Source: Nitrospiraceae bacterium UBA6905 | GTDB taxonomy: Bacteria; Nitrospirota; Thermodesulfovibrionia; Thermodesulfovibrionales; UBA6898 | NCBI GenBank assembly: GCA_002451165.1 | Contig: DKBH01000036.1 | Location: 1-20,392, forward strand | Length of the DNA: 20,392 bases | Direction of reading: 5' to 3' | Shown: positions 15,357 to 20,392 of the stretch, one piece after another | How the letters are laid out: the number at the start of each line of letters is the position of its first letter | Numbering within the stretch: position 1 is the first letter of the stretch | Notes under the pieces: generated by a model | The model's database searches: none | Told to the model about the DNA's origin: nothing | The model's input: only the letters and a program-made list of their open reading frames with translations | Made by a program: the position numbers and the translations under genes

Positions 15357-16178
15357 CTATCGGGACCTTTGTCCTGAAAAGCGACGGAAAAGGAAAGCCA
15401 CGACAAAGAAAAAGAAGTTGATCACGACAATCGACGCGCCTGATGGAAGGTTGAGCGAAAAAGAAAGCGCGATCCCTGCTATTAAGGAGACAAGGGACGC
15501 AAAGGATGCGACAAAGATTGCGTTCCTAAATCCACGGGCATTCTGGAACGCCGTGACTGCCGGCAGTACGAGGAGTGCCGACGTGAGCATGAGGCCCACC
15601 ACCTTCATGGCGAGAACGACAGTCATCGCAGTCAGAACCATGAGAAGGGTGTTGATGCGGTCTGCCGGTATCCCTGAAGCCCGTGCGAACTCCTCATCAA
15701 AGGTTAGTGAATATATTTCTCTGAAATACAGAGAGACCGCCCCGAGCACCATGGCAGAGACAATGGCTGCGGCAATCACCTCTGTTGCACTGATCGCGAG
15801 GATACTACCAAAAAGGTAGCTGAAGAGATCCACATTAAATCCTCCGGCACTGCTGGCCAGAAGAATTCCGCAGGCGATGCCGACCGACGAAACCACGCCA
15901 ATGGCAGCATCACCAAAAATCCCGGCCCTCCTCGTCATACCGAGAATACCAAGCGAACAGATAACCACCACCGGGATGGACATCGCAAGAGGATATACAT
16001 TCAACACCATGGCAAGCGAGACCGCGCCGAAGGTGACATGGGAGAGACCGTCCCCGATAAGCGATAGCCGCCGTAGCACAAGGATCACTCCAAGAACCGC
16101 GCAGACAACCGATATGAGAGAGCCGGCAACCAGTGCCCGCCTCACAAACCCGTAGTTCAGAAATTCAAGAATATCCAT
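15357..16178 (-). CDS. znuB: Zinc/manganese ABC transporter permease
   Basis: A 273-aa polytopic inner-membrane protein of the ABC-3 family, the permease partner of ZnuA/ZnuC-type metal importers. Its N-terminus (FLNYGFVRRALVAGSLISVVCAVLG, seen across residues 5-30), RRLSLIGDGLSHVTFGAV, the cytoplasmic FDEEFARASGIP loop and the TSALLVLPAVTAFQNAR segment are typical; eight or nine membrane helices are expected. It follows znuC by 12 bp and has only a weak GGA ribosome site, consistent with translation coupled to znuC. It would carry Zn2+ or Mn2+ from the periplasmic binding protein into the cytoplasm. Which metal is used cannot be read from the sequence. Confidence 0.93.
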   Translation of the reverse strand: MDILEFLNYGFVRRALVAGSLISVVCAVLGVILVLRRLSLIGDGLSHVTFGAVSLAMVLNVYPLAMSIPVVVICSLGILGMTRRAGIFGDAAIGVVSSVGIACGILLASSAGGFNVDLFSYLFGSILAISATEVIAAAIVSAMVLGAVSLYFREIYSLTFDEEFARASGIPADRINTLLMVLTAMTVVLAMKVVGLMLTSALLVLPAVTAFQNARGFRNAIFVASFASLVSLIAGIALSFSLNLPSGASIVVINFFFFVVAFLFRRFSGQRSR

Positions 16179-16190
16179 TCCGTTACTTAC

Positions 16191-16937
16191 TTAATGGTGT
16201 TTATGGCAGATGATATGCTGAGAGTCTGAACCGAAAAAATGGGCCATATTCTCGGACATGCAGAATTCATCAAAACCCCCGAAAAAGATAACCTTCTTGT
16301 CGAGATAAAGAAGCTTCGAAGCATAGGCTCCTATCCCGCCGATATCGTGCGTCACCATGATGATCGTGACCCTTTTTTTCTCATTCAGTCCCTTTAGGAG
16401 AGAGAAGAAATTGTCTCTGGTCTCCGGGTCCAGAGCTCCGGCCGGTTCATCAAGAATGAGCAATTCAGGCTCGTTGACCAGCGCACGAGCAATGAAGACC
16501 CTCTGCTGTTGGCCTCCAGAAAGATCGCCGATGAGCCTGTTTCTGATATCTGTAATTTCGAGGATATCGAGCATTTTGTCCGTCTGTGCCCGGCCATACT
16601 CCCTGCCGGCCTTTTTCGCAGAAATTAACCCCTGGGATATTATCTCAGCAACAGTTGACGGGAATCTCGGATTGAAAAGATCTATTCTCTGGGGCAGATA
16701 CCCTACTTTCTCCCGGTCCCGCATCACGAGGGCTTCATTGCCGAAAAGGGTTACGAAGCCACTCGCAGGTCTGAGCAGACCAAGGATACACTTTATCAGC
16801 GTTGATTTGCCGGAGCCATTGGGTCCTACCAGCCCAATATAGTCACCTTGCCAAATACAGAAATTTACATCGGACAGCACCGGAAGCATACCGAGTTTGA
16901 CATGCAAACCTTTCGATTCAACAATCACTATCGACAT
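16191..16937 (-). CDS. znuC: Zinc/manganese ABC transporter ATP-binding protein
   Basis: A 248-aa ABC ATPase powering metal uptake at the inner membrane. Walker A is GPNGSGKST, the Q-loop YLPQR, the signature LSGGQQQR, Walker B LLILDEP with AGALD, and the switch histidine lies in MVTHD. Domain order and length are normal. The C-terminus ends in DSQHIICHKHH, a small His/Cys cluster that might bind the transported metal. ATG 16937 overlaps the end of znuA by 10 bp, and znuB follows 12 bp after the stop, so the three importer genes are tightly linked. LptB or other ABC classes are less likely given the neighbours. Confidence 0.95.
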   Translation of the reverse strand: MSIVIVESKGLHVKLGMLPVLSDVNFCIWQGDYIGLVGPNGSGKSTLIKCILGLLRPASGFVTLFGNEALVMRDREKVGYLPQRIDLFNPRFPSTVAEIISQGLISAKKAGREYGRAQTDKMLDILEITDIRNRLIGDLSGGQQQRVFIARALVNEPELLILDEPAGALDPETRDNFFSLLKGLNEKKRVTIIMVTHDIGGIGAYASKLLYLDKKVIFFGGFDEFCMSENMAHFFGSDSQHIICHKHH

Positions 16938-17893
16938 TGAAGACCCCTGACAAGCTGATCGAGATTCTTTTCCATGAGATCAATGAATGTGGTTCCTGCA
17001 TGCAGTTCTTCCCGGGATATATTATGCGCGCCCCGAAGAGTAAGAAGCGATGCCCCCGTCTCTCGGGATATGGTCTCTGCGATTCTCGGAGACAGGAGCT
17101 CCTCCTGGAATATATATGTCACCCCTTCCTGCCTGAGGACTTTGCTTATACGGGCAAGGTCTTTCGCCGTCGGTTCGGCGTCCGGGGAAAGACCATAGGC
17201 TGCAAGATATCTCAGGCCATAACGCCGTGCGAGATAGCCGAAAGTGTAATGCCCACCGTCGACCATTACTTTCTTTCTGCACCTTGAAAGCTTCTCCCAA
17301 TAGCGATCATCAAGCATTTCGAGTTTTGTTCGGTAAACTTCAGCATTCTTTTCATAGGTATCCTTGTGGGCTGGGTCCTTGCGGATGAATGCATCACGGA
17401 TGGTGTTGATCATCTTTATTGCGTTACCGAAATCGAGCCAGATATGAGGATCAGGCGCCTGTCCGTCCTCATGGCCATGTTTCTTCGTCTCTTCCTGGCC
17501 GCTGCCCGCACCACCCTGCATCAGCAAGTCCAGGCCGCTGCTTGCATCGACGATGAGGAGCCGGCTGCTGTCTGTGCTCTTCAGAATGTCCTCGACCCAT
17601 GGCTCCATGTACCGGTTGGTAAAAATGAAAATGTCGGCACTGTTGAGTCTCGCCACATCAGCAGGTGTCGGTTCAAAGCTATGAGGCTCCACCCCCGGGG
17701 GCATGAGCAGAGAGACCTCTGCATAACCACCCCCGATTGTCCACGCAAAATCATACATGGGGAAGAGGCTTGCTACCACCTTCAGTTTTATGCGATGCCC
17801 CCCAGAATCTGCATCTTCACTGCCCCTGCAACCACTAAGGAGGATCAGCACCAGCGCCGCAAGAACGCAATATGCGGCCCTGTTAATACGCAC
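16928..17893 (-). CDS. znuA: Metal-binding periplasmic lipoprotein of the ZnuA/TroA family
   Basis: A 321-aa solute-binding protein. I place the start at GTG 17893, not at upstream ATGs that lie over the fur gene. GTG is preceded by AGAAGGA (17901-17907) at seven bases, and the product then opens with a lipoprotein signal, MRINRAAYCVLAALVLILLSGC being read in two pieces (MRINRAAYCV, then LAALVLILLSGC), with C22 as the lipidated cysteine. Likely metal ligands are H71 (EPHSFEP), H150 (DPHIWLD), H215 (GGHYTFGY) and an acidic residue near 264 (FQEEL). A short His/Asp loop, KKHGHED (about 137-143), is a reduced form of the zinc-type His-rich loop. GAHNISREEL near the end is typical. The gene overlaps fur by 11 bp and znuC by 10 bp. 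Zinc is favoured; manganese is possible. Confidence 0.93.
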   Translation of the reverse strand: MRINRAAYCVLAALVLILLSGCRGSEDADSGGHRIKLKVVASLFPMYDFAWTIGGGYAEVSLLMPPGVEPHSFEPTPADVARLNSADIFIFTNRYMEPWVEDILKSTDSSRLLIVDASSGLDLLMQGGAGSGQEETKKHGHEDGQAPDPHIWLDFGNAIKMINTIRDAFIRKDPAHKDTYEKNAEVYRTKLEMLDDRYWEKLSRCRKKVMVDGGHYTFGYLARRYGLRYLAAYGLSPDAEPTAKDLARISKVLRQEGVTYIFQEELLSPRIAETISRETGASLLTLRGAHNISREELHAGTTFIDLMEKNLDQLVRGLQCR

Positions 17894-18326
17894 GCGCCGT
17901 TCCTTCTTTCTGAAGACAAGTAAAGCAGAGCCCATTGATCTGAAGGATATGGGAAAGAACCTTTCCTTTGATACCCCCGGTGACCGCATCCTGGAGCTCT
18001 TTTTCTGCGCAGAAATTGACATCCTCGACCCTTCTGCAGGAGATGCAGATGAAATGGTGATGATGTTCCTCATTTCTGCAGAGATAGTAATAGAGCTGCC
18101 TGTTGGGGTGGATCACCCGGGATATGACACCTCCCCCATAAAGTCCTTCGAGATTGCGGTACACGGTGGGAAGTCCCAGCCTCCCGAATTGCTTTCTCAT
18201 GCGCTTCCAGATGTCCTCAGGACTAAGATAACCCCGCTCTGCGTCGAGTATCTCAAGCATAGCAATCCTCTTTGGAGTGGCCTTGAGGCGAAGCCCGCGC
18301 AGTATCTGATAGAAATCCTGTCCCAT
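17883..18326 (-). CDS. Fur-family metal-responsive repressor (Zur- or PerR-like)
   Basis: A 147-aa transcription regulator. The N-terminal winged helix has RLKATPKRIAMLEIL and the recognition helix LPTVYRNLEGL (about 52-62). The dimerisation and metal domain has YYYLCRNEEHHHHFICISC: H88-H91 with C94/C97, and a second pair C134/C137 (CFTC), which together form the usual structural zinc site. It leads the znuACB run, so a zinc-uptake (Zur) role is the simplest reading; PerR or Fur is possible because histidine ligands are shared. ATG 18326 has AAGGA four bases upstream. Its promoter overlaps a perfect inverted repeat, which suggests autoregulation. It overlaps znuA by 11 bp. Confidence 0.92.
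   Translation of the reverse strand: MGQDFYQILRGLRLKATPKRIAMLEILDAERGYLSPEDIWKRMRKQFGRLGLPTVYRNLEGLYGGGVISRVIHPNRQLYYYLCRNEEHHHHFICISCRRVEDVNFCAEKELQDAVTGGIKGKVLSHILQINGLCFTCLQKEGTARAY
17901..17907 (-). promoter_or_regulatory. Ribosome binding site deciding the GTG start of znuA
   Basis: AGAAGGA on the minus strand with a 7-base spacer to GTG 17893, inside the last codons of fur. It supports a start that gives an intact lipoprotein signal and an 11-bp overlap with fur. Confidence 0.75.
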
Positions 18327-18347
18327 CTTTTCCTTAAATGAAAACTG

Positions 18348-18366
18348 ATTCTGTTTATCACAGAAT
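18348..18366. promoter_or_regulatory. Candidate operator: perfect 7-5-7 inverted repeat
   Basis: ATTCTGT-TTATC-ACAGAAT, a perfect dyad of 7-bp arms, covers the whole -10 hexamer of the fur-znu promoter and lies 22 bp before the fur start. A bound repressor would block RNA polymerase. The Fur-family protein encoded next to it is the natural candidate. The arms do not match the classical E. coli Fur box. Confidence 0.7.
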
Positions 18367-18381
18367 GTAGGAGCAAGTCAA
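18354..18381 (-). promoter_or_regulatory. Promoter of the fur-znuACB-MFS-tsaB-rimI run
   Basis: TTGACT (18376-18381), a 16-bp spacer and GATAAA (18354-18359) on the minus strand, with TG one base before the -10 (TGTGATAAA). The leader to fur would be about 20 nt. Confidence 0.6.
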
Positions 18382-18389
18382 GAACGCTT

Positions 18390-18430
18390 CGTTTCACGGA
18401 ATGCGTGGTGCGTCTCTTGCCGTTTCATGG
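18390..18430 (+). repeat. Direct repeat CGTTTCAyGG, two copies 31 bp apart
   Basis: CGTTTCACGG at 18390-18399 and CGTTTCATGG at 18421-18430. The spacing is close to three helical turns, so both face the same side of DNA. They lie in the divergent region between fur and the DUF6941-like gene, the second inside the spacer of the plus-strand promoter. They could bind a regulator, or be chance. Confidence 0.35.
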
Positions 18431-18446
18431 GACATGCGGGTAGAAT
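18417..18446 (+). promoter_or_regulatory. Probable promoter of the DUF6941-like/oxidoreductase pair
   Basis: TTGCCG (18417-18422), an 18-bp spacer and TAGAAT (18441-18446). Transcription would start about 25 bases before the ATG; the ribosome site is AAGGGAG. Confidence 0.5.
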
Positions 18447-18476
18447 AAAGCAACATCCTCATAGAAGGGAGTCATA

Positions 18477-18884
18477 ATGACAGATACCACACGACCATCT
18501 CTCGCATATACAATCATCTGTGATGATGTCAGACAGGAGGCAGGAGGCAAGATAAGCCTTATGGGGCTCTTCGAAAACATTTATGCGACGAATTTTCCCG
18601 TGCTCCATCCGCGGCTCGCCTTGATGTCTGAATGGTCTGACGGCAGAGGTGACTTCTCCGTGACAACGAAGCTCCTTTCCCCGGACAGAAAGAATATTCT
18701 GAGGGAAACCTCATCTAAGATGTCCCTTAGAGACAACGTGAACAAACACAGAGACATTTCGGTACATCTCAATGTCGAACTGAAAACCCCCGGGACATAC
18801 TGGATCGAACATTATCTTGACGGTGATCTGGTAAGCTCCCTTCCGCTTCAAGTCATCCATGTCAAGGAACAATCCTTTCACTGA
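18477..18884 (+). CDS. Uncharacterised small protein, DUF6941-like
   Basis: A 135-aa soluble protein without signal peptide or membrane segment. The N-terminal part, SLAYTIICDDVRQEAGGKISLMGLFENI (core CDDVRQE...GKISLMGLFE), is a pattern I recall from the uncharacterised DUF6941 family of predicted beta-sandwich proteins. The remainder alternates polar and hydrophobic residues (HLNVELKTPGTYWIEHYLDG), consistent with beta strands. Function is unknown. ATG 18477 has AAGGGAG eight bases upstream and a plausible promoter before it. The oxidoreductase gene starts nine bases after its stop, so the two are probably co-transcribed. It is divergent from fur across 150 bp. Family naming is from memory and should be checked by profile search. 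Confidence 0.8.
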   Translation: MTDTTRPSLAYTIICDDVRQEAGGKISLMGLFENIYATNFPVLHPRLALMSEWSDGRGDFSVTTKLLSPDRKNILRETSSKMSLRDNVNKHRDISVHLNVELKTPGTYWIEHYLDGDLVSSLPLQVIHVKEQSFH

Positions 18885-18893
18885 GGGGCCTTC

Positions 18894-20090
18894 GTGCGCC
18901 ATATCATTATCGGCAACGGCGTCGCAGGCACTACCGCAGCAGAGCAGATCAGGAGATCAGACCCCGATGCTTTTATACGGATCATCACAGCGGAACCATT
19001 TCCCTTTTACAGCCGCATAAGGCTTCCTGCATTTCTTGCCGGTGAAACAGATGAAAAAGGCCTGATTATTCGCAGCCCCGAATGGTATGAAACGAACCGC
19101 ATAGAACTTTCACTCTCAACCCCTGTGACAGCTGTTGATCCTGCTGCACGAGTAATCACAACGTCTTCTAATGAAAAAATACCCTATGACAGACTCCTGG
19201 TTTCGACGGGAGCCCATTGCTTTGTTCCTCCCCTGCCAGGAGCTGACATGGAGGGAGTTTTTTCGCTCAGGACTCTGGAAGATGCTATCTCCATCAGGAA
19301 TTACATCGCAAAGAGCAAGAAACAGGTGGCGGTCATCGGCGGCGGCGTGCTCGGCATAGAAGCAGGGTTCGGTTTGATGCGGGCAGGATGCCATATTACG
19401 GTGATCGAAGTGCTGTCGCGACTCCTTCCGAAGCAGATGGACCCTGAAGGAGCTGCATTGCTCCAGCTTCACCTTGCATCTATGGGTTTTGTATTTCATA
19501 TCGGTATCGCCCCTGCCGCCATCATCGGCGCTGAGCGTGCAGAGGCGGTCGTGCTTGCTGACAACAGGCGAATCGAGTGCGGAGCGGTCATCATCTCTGC
19601 AGGTATCAGGATGAACCTGAGCCTCCCAAAAGAGCTCGGCATGACCATAGACCAGGGACTCGTAGTCAATGACAGGATGGAAACAGGCGTCGAGGATATT
19701 TACGCTGCAGGAGACCTTATCCAACATGATGGACATTGCTACGGCATATGGCCAGCCGCGGAACAACAGGGCGAAATAGCGGGCATCAATATGGCTGGTG
19801 GTTCAGCTGAATATCGGGGAACGACGATGTCAAATACCCTCACTGTAGCGGGTGTCGACATTTTTTCTGCCGGTGATATCGACGCTGAAGGCAAACGAGA
19901 ATCCGTAGTAGTTTCTGACCGGGAAAAGTTCATCTACAGAAAATTGGTCATGGATCAGAATGTCATTTCCGGAGCCATTCTCCTCGGCGACATCAAAGAC
20001 CGGCGGAAGATCATGAAAGCTATCGATGAGAAAACAGACATCAGCAGCATCAAGTCAAGACTCGGTCGCTGGGACCTCTCTACACTGTAG
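18894..20090 (+). CDS. NAD(P)H/FAD-dependent oxidoreductase (NirB N-terminal/rubredoxin reductase type)
   Basis: A 398-aa pyridine-nucleotide disulfide oxidoreductase class I fold without a redox-active CxxC. FAD-binding GNGVAGTTAAEQIR (residues 7-20) opens the protein; PFPFYSRIRLPAFLAG is typical of the nitrite reductase large subunit and NADH:rubredoxin reductase group. The NAD(P) Rossmann motif is VIGGGVLGIEAGFGLMRAG (about 145-163), with VSTGAH before it, and the second FAD motif is IYAAGDLIQ (about 265-273). It would pass electrons from NAD(P)H through FAD to a small carrier or partner protein. The start is GTG 18894, with GAGGGG six bases upstream and nine bases after the DUF6941-like stop. 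The protein ends without the siroheme or Fe-S domains of NirB, so it is a stand-alone reductase. The electron acceptor is unknown. Confidence 0.88.
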   Translation: MRHIIIGNGVAGTTAAEQIRRSDPDAFIRIITAEPFPFYSRIRLPAFLAGETDEKGLIIRSPEWYETNRIELSLSTPVTAVDPAARVITTSSNEKIPYDRLLVSTGAHCFVPPLPGADMEGVFSLRTLEDAISIRNYIAKSKKQVAVIGGGVLGIEAGFGLMRAGCHITVIEVLSRLLPKQMDPEGAALLQLHLASMGFVFHIGIAPAAIIGAERAEAVVLADNRRIECGAVIISAGIRMNLSLPKELGMTIDQGLVVNDRMETGVEDIYAAGDLIQHDGHCYGIWPAAEQQGEIAGINMAGGSAEYRGTTMSNTLTVAGVDIFSAGDIDAEGKRESVVVSDREKFIYRKLVMDQNVISGAILLGDIKDRRKIMKAIDEKTDISSIKSRLGRWDLSTL

Positions 20091-20392
20091 GTTAGTTTCT
20101 GCGGTAGAAACCATCAGCAGTAGCTGCTTGCCGTATCATATAGTCAAAGGGATACCACACCACCGCTTGCTTATATATTCACTTCTTGCACCCCAACCGT
20201 TGAGGTTTTCTTATGGAAGTCGATTTAGCTCTTTACCCAAACATGGGAGTCGTGCTTCCTCCTGCCAACGCGGAAGGCAGGAGCATGGCGATGCGATGTC
20301 CACCCCGCGCCTCTTTACTAGAGAAATTCTAAAAACTATCAAAAGGAATGCAGGTTAAAATGAACCCCCTCCCCGGACTAAAGTCCGGGGTT
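20091..20392. other. Right-end stretch of about 300 bp without a convincing gene
   Basis: Holds a GTTTCT-GCGGT-AGAAAC hairpin just after the oxidoreductase stop (20095-20111, no T-run), an 8-bp stem CTCCTGCC/GGCAGGAG with a 9-nt loop (20259-20283), and a terminal palindrome. Short open frames exist on both strands, but none has a ribosome site or a recognised product. Base composition and the cluster of hairpins look unlike the gene-dense remainder. It may be an untranslated repeat or the edge of an insertion sequence. Confidence 0.5.
20371..20390. repeat. Perfect GC-rich palindrome at the window edge
   Basis: CCCCGGACT and AGTCCGGGG form a perfect 9-bp inverted repeat around AA (effectively an 8-bp stem with a TAAA loop). 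Outer AACCCC (20363-20368) and GGGGTT (20387-20392) form an alternative pairing. It may be a terminator cut by the window end, a REP-like repeat, or an end hairpin of an IS200/IS605-type element. Confidence 0.5.

Noticed and set aside
17894..18073. N-terminal extension of znuA by 60 residues
   Set aside because: It lies over the fur coding region, whereas a GTG with a good ribosome site at 17893 gives a perfect lipoprotein signal.
20026..20358. Plus-strand open frame of 110 codons at the right end
   Set aside because: It begins inside the oxidoreductase gene in another frame, lacks a ribosome site, runs through the hairpins, and matches no family I know.

Overview
The window is about 20.4 kb of gene-dense bacterial chromosome with housekeeping content. 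GC is moderate. I saw no tRNA or rRNA gene, no CRISPR array and no intact mobile element. Several traits suggest an anaerobic or microaerophilic Gram-negative lineage such as Nitrospirota (Thermodesulfovibrionia-like) or Desulfobacterota: the large GAF/PAS sensor style, the response regulator with WE-x-VPDLA tail repeats, an AmrS-type radical SAM enzyme, a FmdB zinc ribbon, and a GalT with two CxxC pairs. This placement rests on gene style only and is tentative.

Layout, left to right. (1) 1-5389, minus strand: a galT-like nucleotidyltransferase, glycogen synthase glgA and a very large membrane sensor (TM-HAMP-GAF-GAF-PAS-PAS-GAF, cut by the left edge). They form one tightly overlapping operon with a clear extended -10 promoter. 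The enzymes make or recycle glycogen precursors, and the sensor is translationally coupled to glgA. (2) 5408-6385, plus strand: a divergent RNase Z-like metallo-beta-lactamase protein. (3) 6386-6860: a mostly non-coding gap with one doubtful small ORF and two short palindromes. (4) 6861-11499, minus strand: a response regulator with its own promoter and terminator, then valS and nadC, which overlap each other. (5) 11566-12910: a FmdB-type zinc ribbon gene (minus) divergent from an AmrS-like radical SAM gene (plus).

(6) 12941-18381, minus strand: a seven-gene run made of a Fur-family regulator, the znuA, znuC and znuB metal uptake system, an MFS exporter, tsaB and rimI. A sigma70-like promoter precedes it, and a perfect 7-5-7 inverted repeat covers the -10 box, as expected for autoregulation by the Fur-family protein. 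The run joins metal import to tRNA t6A and ribosomal protein modification. (7) 18417-20090, plus strand: a small uncharacterised beta-rich protein (DUF6941-like) and an FAD/NAD(P)H oxidoreductase, in tandem. (8) 20091-20392: no convincing gene. It holds hairpins and ends on a perfect GC-rich palindrome at the window edge, possibly the end of a repeat or insertion sequence.

I found no clear new defence or mobile system. The observations most worth checking are the ADP-glucose-phosphorylase-like zinc ligand pattern of the GalT in the glycogen operon, the terminator hairpin just before a valS start that has no ribosome binding site, and the operator in front of the fur-znu-tsaB-rimI run.
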